This document shows positions 25,704 to 34,973 of a stretch of DNA of 64,000 nucleotides, one piece after another (positions within the stretch are counted from its first letter, which is position 1; every line of letters starts with the position of its first letter). Location: the NCBI RefSeq assembly GCF_016918735.1, contig NZ_JAFFPR010000009.1, positions 1 to 64,000 of the forward strand, in the 5' to 3' direction. The stretch comes from Leptospira abararensis (GTDB lineage Bacteria > Spirochaetota > Leptospiria > Leptospirales > Leptospiraceae). The position numbers and the translations under genes were made by a program. The notes under the pieces were generated by a model. That model did no database searches and was not told where the DNA came from. It worked only from the letters and a program-made list of their open reading frames with translations.

Positions 25704-26531
25704 ATGTCAAATCTTAAGATCACATCCACCTTAGAATCCAACCAATCGATCTCCGTTCCTCAGTTGGGACTTGGTGTTTGGAAATCCCGACCCAAAGAAT
25801 GTTTGGAAGCTGTCAAATCAGCTTTGTCACTGGGTTACCGGCATATTGACACCGCAGCTATTTATGGTAACGAAGCCGATGTTGGGACTGCCATCAAAGA
25901 GAGTGGAGTGAGCCGCAACGATATATTTCTCGTTACAAAACTTTGGAACGCTGACCAAGGGTATGATACCGCCTTACGTGCGATAGATGTATCATTGAAG
26001 AAATTAGGGACAGATTATGTAGATATGTATCTGATTCATTTTCCCGTTTCTGGAAAACGGAATGAATCTTGGAAAGCTTTAGAAAAAATAAAAGCAGAAG
26101 GCAAGGCAAAATCCATAGGTGTCAGTAATTTTATGGTACCCCATCTTGAGGAACTTTTAAAAGAAACGGGAACGGTTCCTGCGATGAACCAAGTGGAATA
26201 CCATCCCTTTTTACAAGACACAAAACTAAAAGAATATTGTATCCAAAAAGGAATTTTACTCGAAGCCTATAGTCCGCTTGCTCATGGACAAAAGTTGGAA
26301 GACTCCCGTATCACAAAACTAGCGAATCAATATAAAAAATCAAATGCGCAAATTTTGATTCGTTGGTCTTTGCAAGCAGGCCATGTAGTCATTCCAAAAT
26401 CAAAAAATCCAGAACGCATTCGAGAGAATGCGGATGTATATGATTTTGTTTTATCAGAAGCAGATATGAAGGAAATTGCTGGTTGGAATGAAGATTTTCG
26501 AACTTGTTGGGATCCCACTACTGTAGAGTAA
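25704..26531 (+). CDS. Aldo/keto reductase
   Basis: The 275-residue TIM-barrel protein has the full AKR signature. GYRHIDTAAIYGNEADVG supplies catalytic Asp and Tyr (near 46-51), VTKLWN supplies Lys (near 78) and YLIHFP supplies His (near 111). IGVSNFMVPHLEELL and the NADPH-phosphate loop VIPKSKNPERIRENADV (near 230) follow. It is close to AKR5-type 2,5-diketogluconate reductase or prostaglandin F synthase-like enzymes. These reduce aldehydes and ketones with NADPH; the physiological substrate cannot be told. Soluble and monomeric by family precedent. The gene appears monocistronic. Confidence 0.88.
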   Translation: MSNLKITSTLESNQSISVPQLGLGVWKSRPKECLEAVKSALSLGYRHIDTAAIYGNEADVGTAIKESGVSRNDIFLVTKLWNADQGYDTALRAIDVSLKKLGTDYVDMYLIHFPVSGKRNESWKALEKIKAEGKAKSIGVSNFMVPHLEELLKETGTVPAMNQVEYHPFLQDTKLKEYCIQKGILLEAYSPLAHGQKLEDSRITKLANQYKKSNAQILIRWSLQAGHVVIPKSKNPERIRENADVYDFVLSEADMKEIAGWNEDFRTCWDPTTVE

Positions 26532-26544
26532 TGGAAATCCCAAT

Positions 26545-26570
26545 TCTAATCTCGATCTTAGACTTTTTTT
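26545..26570 (+). terminator. Possible weak terminator after the aldo/keto reductase gene
   Basis: TCTAA and TTAGA flank an 8-nt loop and are followed by C and seven T. The T-run is good but the stem is short and AT-rich. Confidence 0.35.
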
Positions 26571-27612
26571 ATTTCTTTTCGAAGACGAGGACAGCCGACT
26601 GACGGTTGTCCTTAGTACCTAAATAACCATAACCAAAAGGAAAAGGTAAGGCTGTATCATTTGTCATCTCACTAAGATTTTTCAGTTCTGGTTGGACGTC
26701 AGGGACAACTGCCCCAGATAAATTCCAAGATTTTTCATACCTTCCAAAAATTTGCCGTTTCCAGCTCTCTTCTGGAAAAAACCGAATCGGAAAACCGGAC
26801 TCATCTTGAACTACAAATTCTGCATTTTTTAGCAGGAGATCACGGAATAATTTTCTTTTTTCCCCATGAAATAAATACTCCGCTGATTTTGTGAAAATTC
26901 CTACTTTCCCTAGTTCTGAAAAATATTCGTATAATCCGTCACGAGCAACCCCTTCGTTACCAATTAAGAATATTTTAAAGTAAGTTAGTGTTTCATGTTT
27001 TTTTAGTTTAGTGTCATAGAGTGAGATTGTGAATCCTTTATAAGTAATTCCTTTCCCAACGATTTCTTCTTCTTTGGAATCTAGGATTTCTTTTCCCATT
27101 CGTCGAAGAAAGGCAACAAAAACAGGATAGGCGCCGTTTAATTCCTTTTTTTTAGTTTCTTCCTTCATTTTTCGGTAAGTGAAATAGTTTCTTCCCGCTA
27201 AGTGATCCGACAGGTTTCTAATTCCTTGTTTTACGATTTGTTTTTCTTTATCAGTTAGCGACGTATACTGGTTGGGATAACCTGGATCTTCCAAGCCGAA
27301 TAACACATAACGATCACAATCGGGATAAAACGAAAATAGATTCAAAACATCGATTCCACTAAAAGGATAAATGACTGTTTTGACTTTGGGCCTGTAATTT
27401 TTTCCTTTGAGATATTGAATGATTGTATCCTTTCTCTTTGTTAGTTGATTCCAACTGAGATCCATTTCCTTTTTATGGAGTGGATCGGTTTCACTTAGTC
27501 CTGCCCATTCATCGTAAACTTCTGTTTCACGGTATGCAGTTTCTGTTTTTTTTTCTTGGATTTGGCATTGGAGGGAAAAAATAAATAGGAAGAGAATGAT
27601 TTTTTTTGTCAT
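26569..27612 (-). CDS. Putative lipoprotein of unknown function
   Basis: The 347-residue protein starts MTKKIILFLFIFSLQ followed by Cys at 16, a spirochete-style lipoprotein signal (LQC). The mature part is soluble and charged, with no recognised motif. Residues 60-130 (TVIYPFSGIDVLNLFSFYPD, then YVLFGLEDPG) look like an alpha/beta domain. The C-terminal FPFGYGYLGTKDNRQSAVLV could be a strand pair. It is monocistronic, facing away from recA. The same-strand gap to recA contains the recA terminator, so it has its own promoter. No function can be assigned. Confidence 0.6.
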   Translation of the reverse strand: MTKKIILFLFIFSLQCQIQEKKTETAYRETEVYDEWAGLSETDPLHKKEMDLSWNQLTKRKDTIIQYLKGKNYRPKVKTVIYPFSGIDVLNLFSFYPDCDRYVLFGLEDPGYPNQYTSLTDKEKQIVKQGIRNLSDHLAGRNYFTYRKMKEETKKKELNGAYPVFVAFLRRMGKEILDSKEEEIVGKGITYKGFTISLYDTKLKKHETLTYFKIFLIGNEGVARDGLYEYFSELGKVGIFTKSAEYLFHGEKRKLFRDLLLKNAEFVVQDESGFPIRFFPEESWKRQIFGRYEKSWNLSGAVVPDVQPELKNLSEMTNDTALPFPFGYGYLGTKDNRQSAVLVFEKK

Positions 27613-27726
27613 AAGATTCGGAAGGTATCAGGGCCAATCTGTAAGAAGACCGTTTCCAGACATCCTTTTTCATAGAAGGACTTCGATTTTTCTTTGTGTA
27701 AGCGGAATTCGCTTCGTTTGATTTGG

Positions 27727-27761
27727 CAAAAAAAAACCGGCCCGGGAAACCCCGAACCGGT
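27727..27761 (-). terminator. Rho-independent terminator of recA
   Basis: On the minus strand a GC-rich hairpin (ACCGG-TT-CGGG pairing with CCCG-GG-CCGGT around a short loop) is followed by about nine T. It lies 32 nt after the recA stop codon. Confidence 0.85.
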
Positions 27762-27792
27762 CAATGGTTCCTAAAAAGAAAGCCGTGTTTGT

Positions 27793-28956
27793 CTATTCTC
27801 CGACAGCAACATCTCCGTCTGCTTCGGTGGAGAAACTAACTGGTTGTTTTGATTTTGTTTCTTTAGTTTCTTTCGGATCCCTTTCAATGGATTTCACTTC
27901 TCTTGTTTGGATCTTTGCTTGGTCCACAAGAGGAAGTCCATTGAGGTCTCGCACTTGGTTTTCAATTTTGAATGCAATGTCTGGGTTTTCGAGAAAGAAA
28001 AGTCTGACTTGTTCTTTTCCTTGTCCAATCTTCTCTCCACCATAGGAATACCAAGAACCTGCTTTTCCAACGAGGTCATGGCGAACGGCAAGATCAATGA
28101 GAGAACTTTCTTTGTTGATACCGGTGGCATACATGATATCAAACTCGGCTTGGCGGAAAGGTGGAGCACATTTGTTTTTCACCACTTTCACGCGAACTCG
28201 GTTTCCCACAGGTTCTTCTTTTTCTTTCAGAGTCTCAATACGACGGATGTCCAAACGGATCGAAGCATAGAATTTTAAGGCGTTCCCACCCGTAGTGGTT
28301 TCTGGACTTCCAAACATCACACCGATTTTCATACGGATCTGGTTGATAAAGATAACCGTGGTATTGGATTTAGAAATGGTTCCTGTGAGTTTTCTGAGGG
28401 CTTGGGACATGAGCCGGGCTTGCAAACCCATATGGGAATCTCCCATATCACCTTCGATTTCCGCTTTCGGAACGAGAGCGGCAACCGAATCGATGACAAT
28501 GAGATCAATCGCATTAGAGCGAACCAAGGATTCACAAATTTCGAGAGCTTCTTCCCCATTATCCGGTTGGGCTACTAGAAGGTCGTCGACGTTCACGCCC
28601 AGTTTTTTGGCGTAAGAAGGATCGAGGGCATGTTCCGCATCGATAAAGGCGGCAATCCCACCTTTTTTTTGCGTTTCTGCGATCGCAGAAAGCGTGAGTG
28701 TTGTTTTACCAGAAGACTCTGGTCCATAAATTTCTAGAATTCTTCCGGAAGGAAACCCGCCTATCCCCAAGGCGATGTCTAGATCCAAAGAACCTGTGGA
28801 TACTACGTTCATTTCTGACATACGTGTATCGGCGCCAAGGCGCATAATGGAACCTTTACCAAATTGTTTTTCGATTTGGCCTAGGGCAGCGTCAATGGCC
28901 TGCTTTCTTTGGTCGGTTTCTTTTTCTTGAGCCTTGTCAGCTTTCTCTTTTTTCAT
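27793..28956 (-). CDS. recA: Recombinase RecA
   Basis: The 387-residue protein is a full-length RecA. It has GKGSIMRLG near the N-terminus, Walker [11 protein letters not shown] (near 73), Walker [21 protein letters not shown], the L2 region [18 protein letters not shown] and a charged C-terminal tail. It forms filaments on single-stranded DNA, drives strand exchange and triggers LexA self-cleavage. AGGAGA lies 11 nt before the ATG. No exact TTTG-N5-CAAA (the Leptospira LexA-box pattern) was found by eye in the 300 bp upstream, so the SOS site may be diverged or absent. No intein or frameshift. Confidence 0.98.
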   Translation of the reverse strand: MKKEKADKAQEKETDQRKQAIDAALGQIEKQFGKGSIMRLGADTRMSEMNVVSTGSLDLDIALGIGGFPSGRILEIYGPESSGKTTLTLSAIAETQKKGGIAAFIDAEHALDPSYAKKLGVNVDDLLVAQPDNGEEALEICESLVRSNAIDLIVIDSVAALVPKAEIEGDMGDSHMGLQARLMSQALRKLTGTISKSNTTVIFINQIRMKIGVMFGSPETTTGGNALKFYASIRLDIRRIETLKEKEEPVGNRVRVKVVKNKCAPPFRQAEFDIMYATGINKESSLIDLAVRHDLVGKAGSWYSYGGEKIGQGKEQVRLFFLENPDIAFKIENQVRDLNGLPLVDQAKIQTREVKSIERDPKETKETKSKQPVSFSTEADGDVAVGE

Positions 28957-29257
28957 GAATCAAACGTTCTCCTAAAATCGGTGTTCCGAAAGACTAGGTA
29001 GGGGAATAAGCCGGATGGTTTTAAAAAACTTACCTGACCGACTCTTTCAAGGATGAACCCATCCCTTCCGAATTCCACTCTTTTTCTCTTCCAGATTGAC
29101 TCCAGTATGCATGAGACCTGGGACAAATGAGACGAGGGAGGGAATTTTTTCTGGATTATGTCTTTTTTTTCCGTTTTCAACACTAAACAAAATGTAAGTA
29201 CTTGTATAGTATTTTTTTGCCCTAGGAGAAAGAAAACTTTGCCGATATTCTTTCTGT
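28957..29257. other. Divergent intergenic region recA / xer
   Basis: This 301-bp stretch must hold promoters for both recA (minus) and the recombinase (plus). A run of AT-rich sequence lies at 29150-29215. No clean sigma70 pair, LexA palindrome or small gene was recognised. Frames crossing it on the minus strand overlap the Xer gene and are considered shadows. Confidence 0.5.
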
Positions 29258-30193
29258 ATGACCCTGCCAGCTCTTGAAGTCCAAATCCCCGACCATTTCC
29301 CACAAGCCATGGCTGAACTCTTTCGCAGTTACCGGACTTATTTAAAGATAGAAAAAAATTATTCGGAACATACTCTTTTTGCCTATCTGCGTGATTTGAA
29401 ATTTTTCTTTGAGTTTTGTTTGAAAGAAGAAATCGATATCTTGACAGTCGATGTTTTGGATGTGCGGGCCTACTTTGCAGATTTGAAAGCAACAAAGAAA
29501 CAAGACAAACGAACCCAGAGTCGTAAACTATCTTCACTGCGCACTTTTTATAAGTTTTTATTCCGAGAAGAGAAAATTGGAGCCAATCCCATCTTGCAGG
29601 TAAGTTTTCCGAAAACCAAAAAGAAGTTACCTAAAAATTTTACACAAATTGAAACGGAAGACATTTTGGATTACGAAGATGGAGAGAAAGCAGAAGTTTT
29701 AGGTAAACGAGACAAAGCCATTGTAGAAGTATTGTATAGCACGGGGCTACGTGTGTTTGAGTTAGTGAATGCTAAGTTAGGTGATCTAAATCATGAATTA
29801 ACTTCCCTAAAAGTAATGGGGAAACGACGTAAAGAACGTTTTGTCTTTATTGGTGACGAAGCACAAGTTGCGTTAAGAGAGTATTTAGAAGAAAGGGGCA
29901 CCGCAGGCCCTGAAGAAATTTTCCTTAACCAACGTGGTGGAAAATTAACAACCCGAGGGATTCGTTATATTTTATCCGAACGTAGAGTGGTGATGGGAAT
30001 GGAAAAAGCTATCACTCCGCATAAATTTAGACATACCTTCGCTACCGATTTATTGAATGCGGGAGCCGATATTCGCGCGGTACAGGAATTACTCGGTCAT
30101 GCTTCTTTGTCGTCTACCCAGATATATTTAAGCGTATCAAGGGACCGTTTGAAGGAAGTGTATCGGAATGCACATCCTCATGCGAAGAAATAG
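29258..30193 (+). CDS. Tyrosine site-specific recombinase XerC/XerD
   Basis: The 311-residue protein has an N-terminal SAM-like core-binding domain (residues 18-105, SYRTYLKIEKNYSEHTLFAY). The C-terminal catalytic domain has all key residues: Arg in STGLRVFELV (near 165), a Lys in KVMGKRRKER, HKFRHTFA (near 254-260), His in LLGHASLSS (near 280) and Tyr in TQIYLSV (near 290). Xer proteins resolve chromosome dimers at dif before cell division. It sits next to recA with no mobile-element features, so a housekeeping Xer is favoured over a phage integrase. ATG at 29309 is an alternative start; C versus D is not decided. Confidence 0.9.
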   Translation: MTLPALEVQIPDHFPQAMAELFRSYRTYLKIEKNYSEHTLFAYLRDLKFFFEFCLKEEIDILTVDVLDVRAYFADLKATKKQDKRTQSRKLSSLRTFYKFLFREEKIGANPILQVSFPKTKKKLPKNFTQIETEDILDYEDGEKAEVLGKRDKAIVEVLYSTGLRVFELVNAKLGDLNHELTSLKVMGKRRKERFVFIGDEAQVALREYLEERGTAGPEEIFLNQRGGKLTTRGIRYILSERRVVMGMEKAITPHKFRHTFATDLLNAGADIRAVQELLGHASLSSTQIYLSVSRDRLKEVYRNAHPHAKK

Positions 30194-30226
30194 GGATTGG
30201 ATTTAGTTTCCGCGCGGATATAATCT

Positions 30227-30268
30227 CCCCGCCCTGAATTGGGTGGGGAACTAGACCCGCCACCCAAT
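30227..30268. other. Two mutually exclusive hairpins (attenuator-like)
   Basis: CCCCGCCC (30227-30234) pairs with GGGTGGGG (30241-30248). ATTGGGTGG (30238-30246) pairs perfectly with CCACCCAAT (30260-30268). The two stems share bases 30241-30246, so only one can form. The sequence is GC-rich in an AT-rich gap. No T-run follows. It could be an RNA switch, a dispersed repeat or the xer transcript end. Confidence 0.45.
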
Positions 30269-30409
30269 GGCTTCCTTCTATCACAAAGCCACATTTTAAG
30301 AAACTAAATTCCTTATTTTCGTCAAAAATTTTCTTATAAGTTCATAGTTTGGACTGTTTTATGAAATAATTAAAGTTGACTATAAAAATATTGTTAGCTA
30401 TAATTATGT

Positions 30410-31099
30410 ATGCCTCAGGGTTTTGATAAACATTCGGATCCACTGATTTCCTTTCCACTGAAAGAAATCAAATTTGCTAAAACTCGAACCAATTTAACCT
30501 TTGCCTTCCTAAAAGAACTAGAGTTAAAATCATTTGAAGAAATCAAAATCAAAGAACTCTGCCGAATAGCTGAGGTATCAGAACCAACCTTTTATAATTA
30601 TTTTCCAGAGAAGGGTGATTTGATCCTGCATTATATCCAAATTTGGAGTTTACAGGTCTCGGTGTTTGCTCTTGAGAAAAAATTGTCCGGATCTGGACTT
30701 GGGATGCTTTCTGCCTTATTTCGTTATACTGCAAAGGAATCCAAAAAAAACCCGAGAATCCTTCTGGAAATCATATCCTTTCAGGCGAAAACTCGTAAAT
30801 CCTTACAACAACAAAAACTCACAAAAGCCGAACGAGCGTTACTCTTTCCTAAGATCGTTGGTATTGAAGATTTGGATGCTGATGGGGTCGAAGGAATCAT
30901 CCGGAAGGCATTATCTGTCGCTGCCAAAAATGGGGAACTCCCAACATCTACTGATTGGAAATTTTTTTCTATGGCAATCGCATCTTGTTTTTTTGGAGTT
31001 CCCATTCTCTCTTTTCAGTTGAACCAAAACTTAGAAAAACTTTGGCTTAATTCTCTGTATTATTTGTGGAGAGGAGCTGGTGGAAAAATAAAAGAATGA
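30410..31099 (+). CDS. TetR/AcrR-family transcriptional regulator
   Basis: The 229-residue protein has an N-terminal TetR DNA-binding domain. IKIKELCRIAEVSEPTFYNY followed by FPEKGDLILHYI is the helix-turn-helix and its exit helix (residues 44-75). The C-terminal ligand/dimer domain is poorly conserved. It lies 47 nt before the Lnt-like gene on the same strand and may control it. The promoter area (30300-30409) is AT-rich, with no clean palindrome seen. The inducer is unknown. Confidence 0.8.
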   Translation: MPQGFDKHSDPLISFPLKEIKFAKTRTNLTFAFLKELELKSFEEIKIKELCRIAEVSEPTFYNYFPEKGDLILHYIQIWSLQVSVFALEKKLSGSGLGMLSALFRYTAKESKKNPRILLEIISFQAKTRKSLQQQKLTKAERALLFPKIVGIEDLDADGVEGIIRKALSVAAKNGELPTSTDWKFFSMAIASCFFGVPILSFQLNQNLEKLWLNSLYYLWRGAGGKIKE

Positions 31100-31146
31100 A
31101 ATTTATTAATAATAAGTAAATTAAGATATATTTATATAAGGGAATT

Positions 31147-32592
31147 ATGATAAAATTTTTAGATCAAAAGTGGTTTTTGTTATGTCTTGGTGGGGTTTTT
31201 CTTGGCTTTACAGGGATGAATTGGAACATACCTATCTTTGCTTGGATAACCCTTATTCCTTTTTTACGTTACATTCGATTAGGGTATTCCATTCGAACAC
31301 TACTGATTGCACTTATTTTAATTCAAATTGCATCCACCATGCGGATTGTTTCGGAACCATTTCACATTGGGATAGCTATCCTCTCGGGTATCCAAGGTGG
31401 TATTGTATTTACTTTCCTACTTTGGATTTGGAACCAAGGTAGGAAAAGATTCCCCAAACAGATTTCATCTAGTTTAAGTTTTGCCTTTTTATTCACCATT
31501 GTGGAGTGGGTGGGTGGTTATGGATCCGAGTTAGGTGTTTGGGGGATGTTTGCTAATAGTCAAATCAACAATTTGATTTTGATACAATCTGCCTCCTTAT
31601 TTGGAGCCACGGGGATTAGTTTTCTTATTTATTTAGTGAACGTAAGTATCGATCAATCCTTATCTGAATATATTTCTGAATCTAAAATCTCAAAGTCTTC
31701 ACAATTTTCTTTATTCACCTGTTCTTTACTTTTAGTGGGATTGTCTTTTTATGGAACAGTTCGTCTTACCATTCCCATCGAAGGAAATTCCATTAAAGTA
31801 GGAACTGTAACTTCCAAAATGGAAATCCAAACCATTTGGTTGGATCCTGACCAGAATCAAAAGAATACCGACCTTATTTTCCAAAGAACCCAACAGGCAG
31901 CAGAGGAGGGTGCGAAGGTAGTTGTTTGGAATGAAGGAGCTGTAATGATCCATCCTAAGGATGAAGATTCGTTTTTAAAAAAAGTATCTGCTTTAGCTAA
32001 AGAAAGTGAAATCGAAGTGATTGCTGCCTATATTGTCCCACTCAAAGAAAAAGATTTCTTTATGGAAAACAAATTGCATTGGATCGGAAAGGACGGATCC
32101 ACTCGCCAAATTTATTTCAAACAATTCATTCCACCAGGTGAGCCAGTTTCCCATAACCCTTCCGAAATCAGAGTCATTACAACCGAATGGGGAAAGATGT
32201 CTGTAGCTATCTGTTATGATTTTGATAGCCTCCAACTAACAAAAACACATTCTGATTTAGGAACAGGAATCACTTTTATTCCTGCTTCTGACTGGAAGGG
32301 AATCAATCCTTTCCATACCGAAATGGCGGTCCTTCGTGGAATCGAAAATGGAACTTCCATCGTTCGCTCTACCCGTGGGGCTCTTTCGGGAGTTTATGAT
32401 GCTTATGGTCGTGCCAAAGGAACACTCGATTATTACGAGGAAAATGATGGAGTTCTCGTCGCTTCTGTACCAACAACCGCCGTTCCTACACTCTATAGTA
32501 AGTTAGGGAATTGGATGGTTGGTTTGGGATTTCTCTATTTCATCGTTTTGGGTCTGTCCATTTTTGTGTATGTACTAAAAAACAGGAACTAA
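31147..32592 (+). CDS. Apolipoprotein N-acyltransferase-like membrane protein (nitrilase superfamily)
   Basis: The 481-residue protein has about six N-terminal membrane helices, then a periplasmic carbon-nitrogen-hydrolase domain (about 210-455) and a final helix. The Glu-Lys-Cys triad is visible: VVWNEGAV (Glu near 264), YFKQFIPPGE (Lys near 325) and SVAICYDFD (Cys near 358). This matches Lnt, which adds the third acyl chain to lipoproteins in the inner membrane. Leptospira may carry more than one such gene, so it could be the main Lnt or a paralogue. ATAAGGGAATT precedes the ATG. The upstream TetR gene is a likely regulator. Confidence 0.75.
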   Translation: MIKFLDQKWFLLCLGGVFLGFTGMNWNIPIFAWITLIPFLRYIRLGYSIRTLLIALILIQIASTMRIVSEPFHIGIAILSGIQGGIVFTFLLWIWNQGRKRFPKQISSSLSFAFLFTIVEWVGGYGSELGVWGMFANSQINNLILIQSASLFGATGISFLIYLVNVSIDQSLSEYISESKISKSSQFSLFTCSLLLVGLSFYGTVRLTIPIEGNSIKVGTVTSKMEIQTIWLDPDQNQKNTDLIFQRTQQAAEEGAKVVVWNEGAVMIHPKDEDSFLKKVSALAKESEIEVIAAYIVPLKEKDFFMENKLHWIGKDGSTRQIYFKQFIPPGEPVSHNPSEIRVITTEWGKMSVAICYDFDSLQLTKTHSDLGTGITFIPASDWKGINPFHTEMAVLRGIENGTSIVRSTRGALSGVYDAYGRAKGTLDYYEENDGVLVASVPTTAVPTLYSKLGNWMVGLGFLYFIVLGLSIFVYVLKNRN

Positions 32593-32741
32593 CAGAGATT
32601 TGTGTAACAGAGAGGGATTTAAAGTAAATTTTAATATTAGAAAAATTCTAAATATTTGGTTGAATTAAATTTCATTTTTGGCATCATTTGTAGTCTGTGA
32701 ATTCCCAATGCCCCCGTGTTGGAGTTCTCAAAGGATGTTTG

Positions 32742-34898
32742 ATGACTTTAGTCGCTGATAAATCCATTTTGTTAGTTGAAGATGAAGCGATTCTCGCCAT
32801 GTTTGAGAAAAACCAATTGGAGCAGGGGGGATATGTTGTAACCCATGTAACCAATGGAGAAAATGCCATCCAACTCATCATTCTTGAGGGTAAACCCTTC
32901 GATCTCATCCTAATGGATATCGATTTGGGGCGAGGATTGGATGGAACGCAAACTGCTACAGAAATATTAAATCATAAAGAAATTCCAGTTGTTTTTCTCT
33001 CTTCTCATACAGAAAGAGAGATCGTAAAAAAAACAGAAACGATCACATCCTATGGTTATGTAGTAAAAAACTCCGGGTTTACTGTACTTGATGCTTCCAT
33101 CAAGATGGCATTCAAACTTTTTGAAGCAAACGAACTAACCAAAAGCAAAAAAGAACATTTAGAAACCGTATTACATTCGATAGGTGACGGAGTCATTGCC
33201 ACGGATAGCGATGGTAAAATTATTCGTATGAATCCCATTGCTGAGAAATTAACAGGTTGGACACATGATGAAGCGGTTGGACTTACGATAAGCGATGTAT
33301 TCAAAATTGTGAATGTAAAAACACGTAGTTTGGTGGAAAATCCAGTAGATATAGTACTGCGAACCAATTCTATTGTTGGCCTTGCCAATCATACAGTCCT
33401 TCTTTCTAAGGATGGAGCCGAATATCAAATTTCTGATTCAGGATCTCCCATAAAAGATCTGAATGGAGATACAAAAGGAGTTGTGCTCGTTTTTCGAGAT
33501 ATTACGGCAGAATACAATGTCCAAAGTCAAATTGCTAAACAAGCCAATATGTTAAATAATGTATTGGATGCTGTTATCGGAACGGATTTTAATCATACAA
33601 TTAATTATTGGAACAAAGCTGCAGAGAAAATTTACCTTTGGAAAGCGGAAGAAGTGATGGGAAAATCCGTTTTAGAAGTTTTAAAAACAGACTATCTACA
33701 ACTGACTAGCGATCAAGTGATTGAAAAAGTTAATTTGGAAGGTAGTTTTATTGGTGAAGTGGTTAAGTTTGCAAAAGACGGAAGTCTCCGTAACATCGAA
33801 ATCAACCAAGTACTTTTGAATGATGAAAGTGATTTACCTATTGGTTATATTACTGTCGGTAGAGATATTTCCGAACGTTTGAATGCTATGAATCGTATTC
33901 GCGAATCGGAGGCTAAACTCACACAAATCATTGAATCTGCAATGGATGCAATCATCAGCATTGACCAATCCAAAAAAATCATTCTCTTCAATGGTGCTGC
34001 TGAAAAAATGTTTGGATACCAATCCACGGATGTAATCGGCCAAGGTTTAGATCGTTTGATCCCTATGGATTTCCGTAGCCAACATGACAGCCATATCGAT
34101 TCGTTTTCTAAAACGGGTGTGAGTCGAAGGGCCATGGGTGCTCTCGGTGAGATCCGAGGTCTTCGTTCCAATGGGGAGGAGTTCCCAATTGAAGCTTCTA
34201 TTTCTCAGATTTCTGTGAAGGGAGAAAAATTATATACGGTAATTTTAAGAGATGTAAGTGTCCGCAATTTTTCCGAATCCAAAATTCAAAAGTTATTACA
34301 CGAAAAGGAAAATATACTCAAAGAGATCCACCACCGCGTAAAAAACAATATGAGTTCCATCTTTACCTTGTTAACTCTTCAAGCAAGGTCTCAGAGTGAA
34401 ACTCCCATTCAGACCATTCTCTATGAGGCTGCGGGACGAGTTAAAAGTATGATTGTTTTATACGATAAATTATATCATTCTGAAACAGACAATACTGTAT
34501 CTTTACAAGATTATTTCCCGGCTATCTTTAACGAAATTGTCAGTATCTTCCCGAAAAATGTAGAAGTGAAGATGGATATCCTCGAAGAACCAATCGAGCT
34601 AAACGCAAAACTTCTTTCTTCTTTAGGTATCATTTTGAACGAACTCATCACCAATTCAATGAAACATGCCTTCAACGAAATCACTAATGCTGAGATCGGT
34701 TTAAAAATCTTTCGTGAAGGTAAAAAACTATATTTAGAATATTCTGACAATGGAGTCGGAATTCCTGAATCCATTTCCTTGGAACACTCGCCAGGGTTTG
34801 GTCTCCAATTGATTGGTATGCTTGTGGATCAAATTGAAGGTAAAATTAGCATCGTTAGAAATCCATCTTCTAAATTTCTTTTAGAACTGACTGTTTGA
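32742..34898 (+). CDS. Hybrid sensor histidine kinase: receiver-PAS-PAS-PAS-HisKA_2/HATPase
   Basis: ATG at 32742 was chosen (718 residues) because AAAGGATG lies 8 nt upstream; a GTG at 32697 would add 15 residues. The receiver domain is first (1-120), with LVEDEA and the phospho-Asp in LILMDIDLG (near 60). Three PAS domains follow (about 125-235, 250-365 and 380-490). A HisKA_2-type dimerisation helix then contains LKEIHHRVKNNMSSIFTL (His near 530). The HATPase reads GIILNELITNSMKHAF and DNGVGIPES. HisKA_2 kinases often act in general stress responses. It is soluble and appears monocistronic. Confidence 0.85.
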   Translation: MTLVADKSILLVEDEAILAMFEKNQLEQGGYVVTHVTNGENAIQLIILEGKPFDLILMDIDLGRGLDGTQTATEILNHKEIPVVFLSSHTEREIVKKTETITSYGYVVKNSGFTVLDASIKMAFKLFEANELTKSKKEHLETVLHSIGDGVIATDSDGKIIRMNPIAEKLTGWTHDEAVGLTISDVFKIVNVKTRSLVENPVDIVLRTNSIVGLANHTVLLSKDGAEYQISDSGSPIKDLNGDTKGVVLVFRDITAEYNVQSQIAKQANMLNNVLDAVIGTDFNHTINYWNKAAEKIYLWKAEEVMGKSVLEVLKTDYLQLTSDQVIEKVNLEGSFIGEVVKFAKDGSLRNIEINQVLLNDESDLPIGYITVGRDISERLNAMNRIRESEAKLTQIIESAMDAIISIDQSKKIILFNGAAEKMFGYQSTDVIGQGLDRLIPMDFRSQHDSHIDSFSKTGVSRRAMGALGEIRGLRSNGEEFPIEASISQISVKGEKLYTVILRDVSVRNFSESKIQKLLHEKENILKEIHHRVKNNMSSIFTLLTLQARSQSETPIQTILYEAAGRVKSMIVLYDKLYHSETDNTVSLQDYFPAIFNEIVSIFPKNVEVKMDILEEPIELNAKLLSSLGIILNELITNSMKHAFNEITNAEIGLKIFREGKKLYLEYSDNGVGIPESISLEHSPGFGLQLIGMLVDQIEGKISIVRNPSSKFLLELTV

Positions 34899-34973
34899 TC
34901 CATTTTTCGATATCTTTAAAAATATTTAGATTTTAAGACAGTTCAGTCGAATTCTTGTTTACCAGACTCAGGT

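Noticed and set aside
28957..29257. LexA box before recA
   Set aside because: No exact TTTG-N5-CAAA was seen by eye; a diverged site cannot be excluded, so none is annotated.
28953..29537. 194-residue minus-strand frame between recA and xer
   Set aside because: It overlaps the start of the well-supported Xer gene and shows no protein-like pattern.
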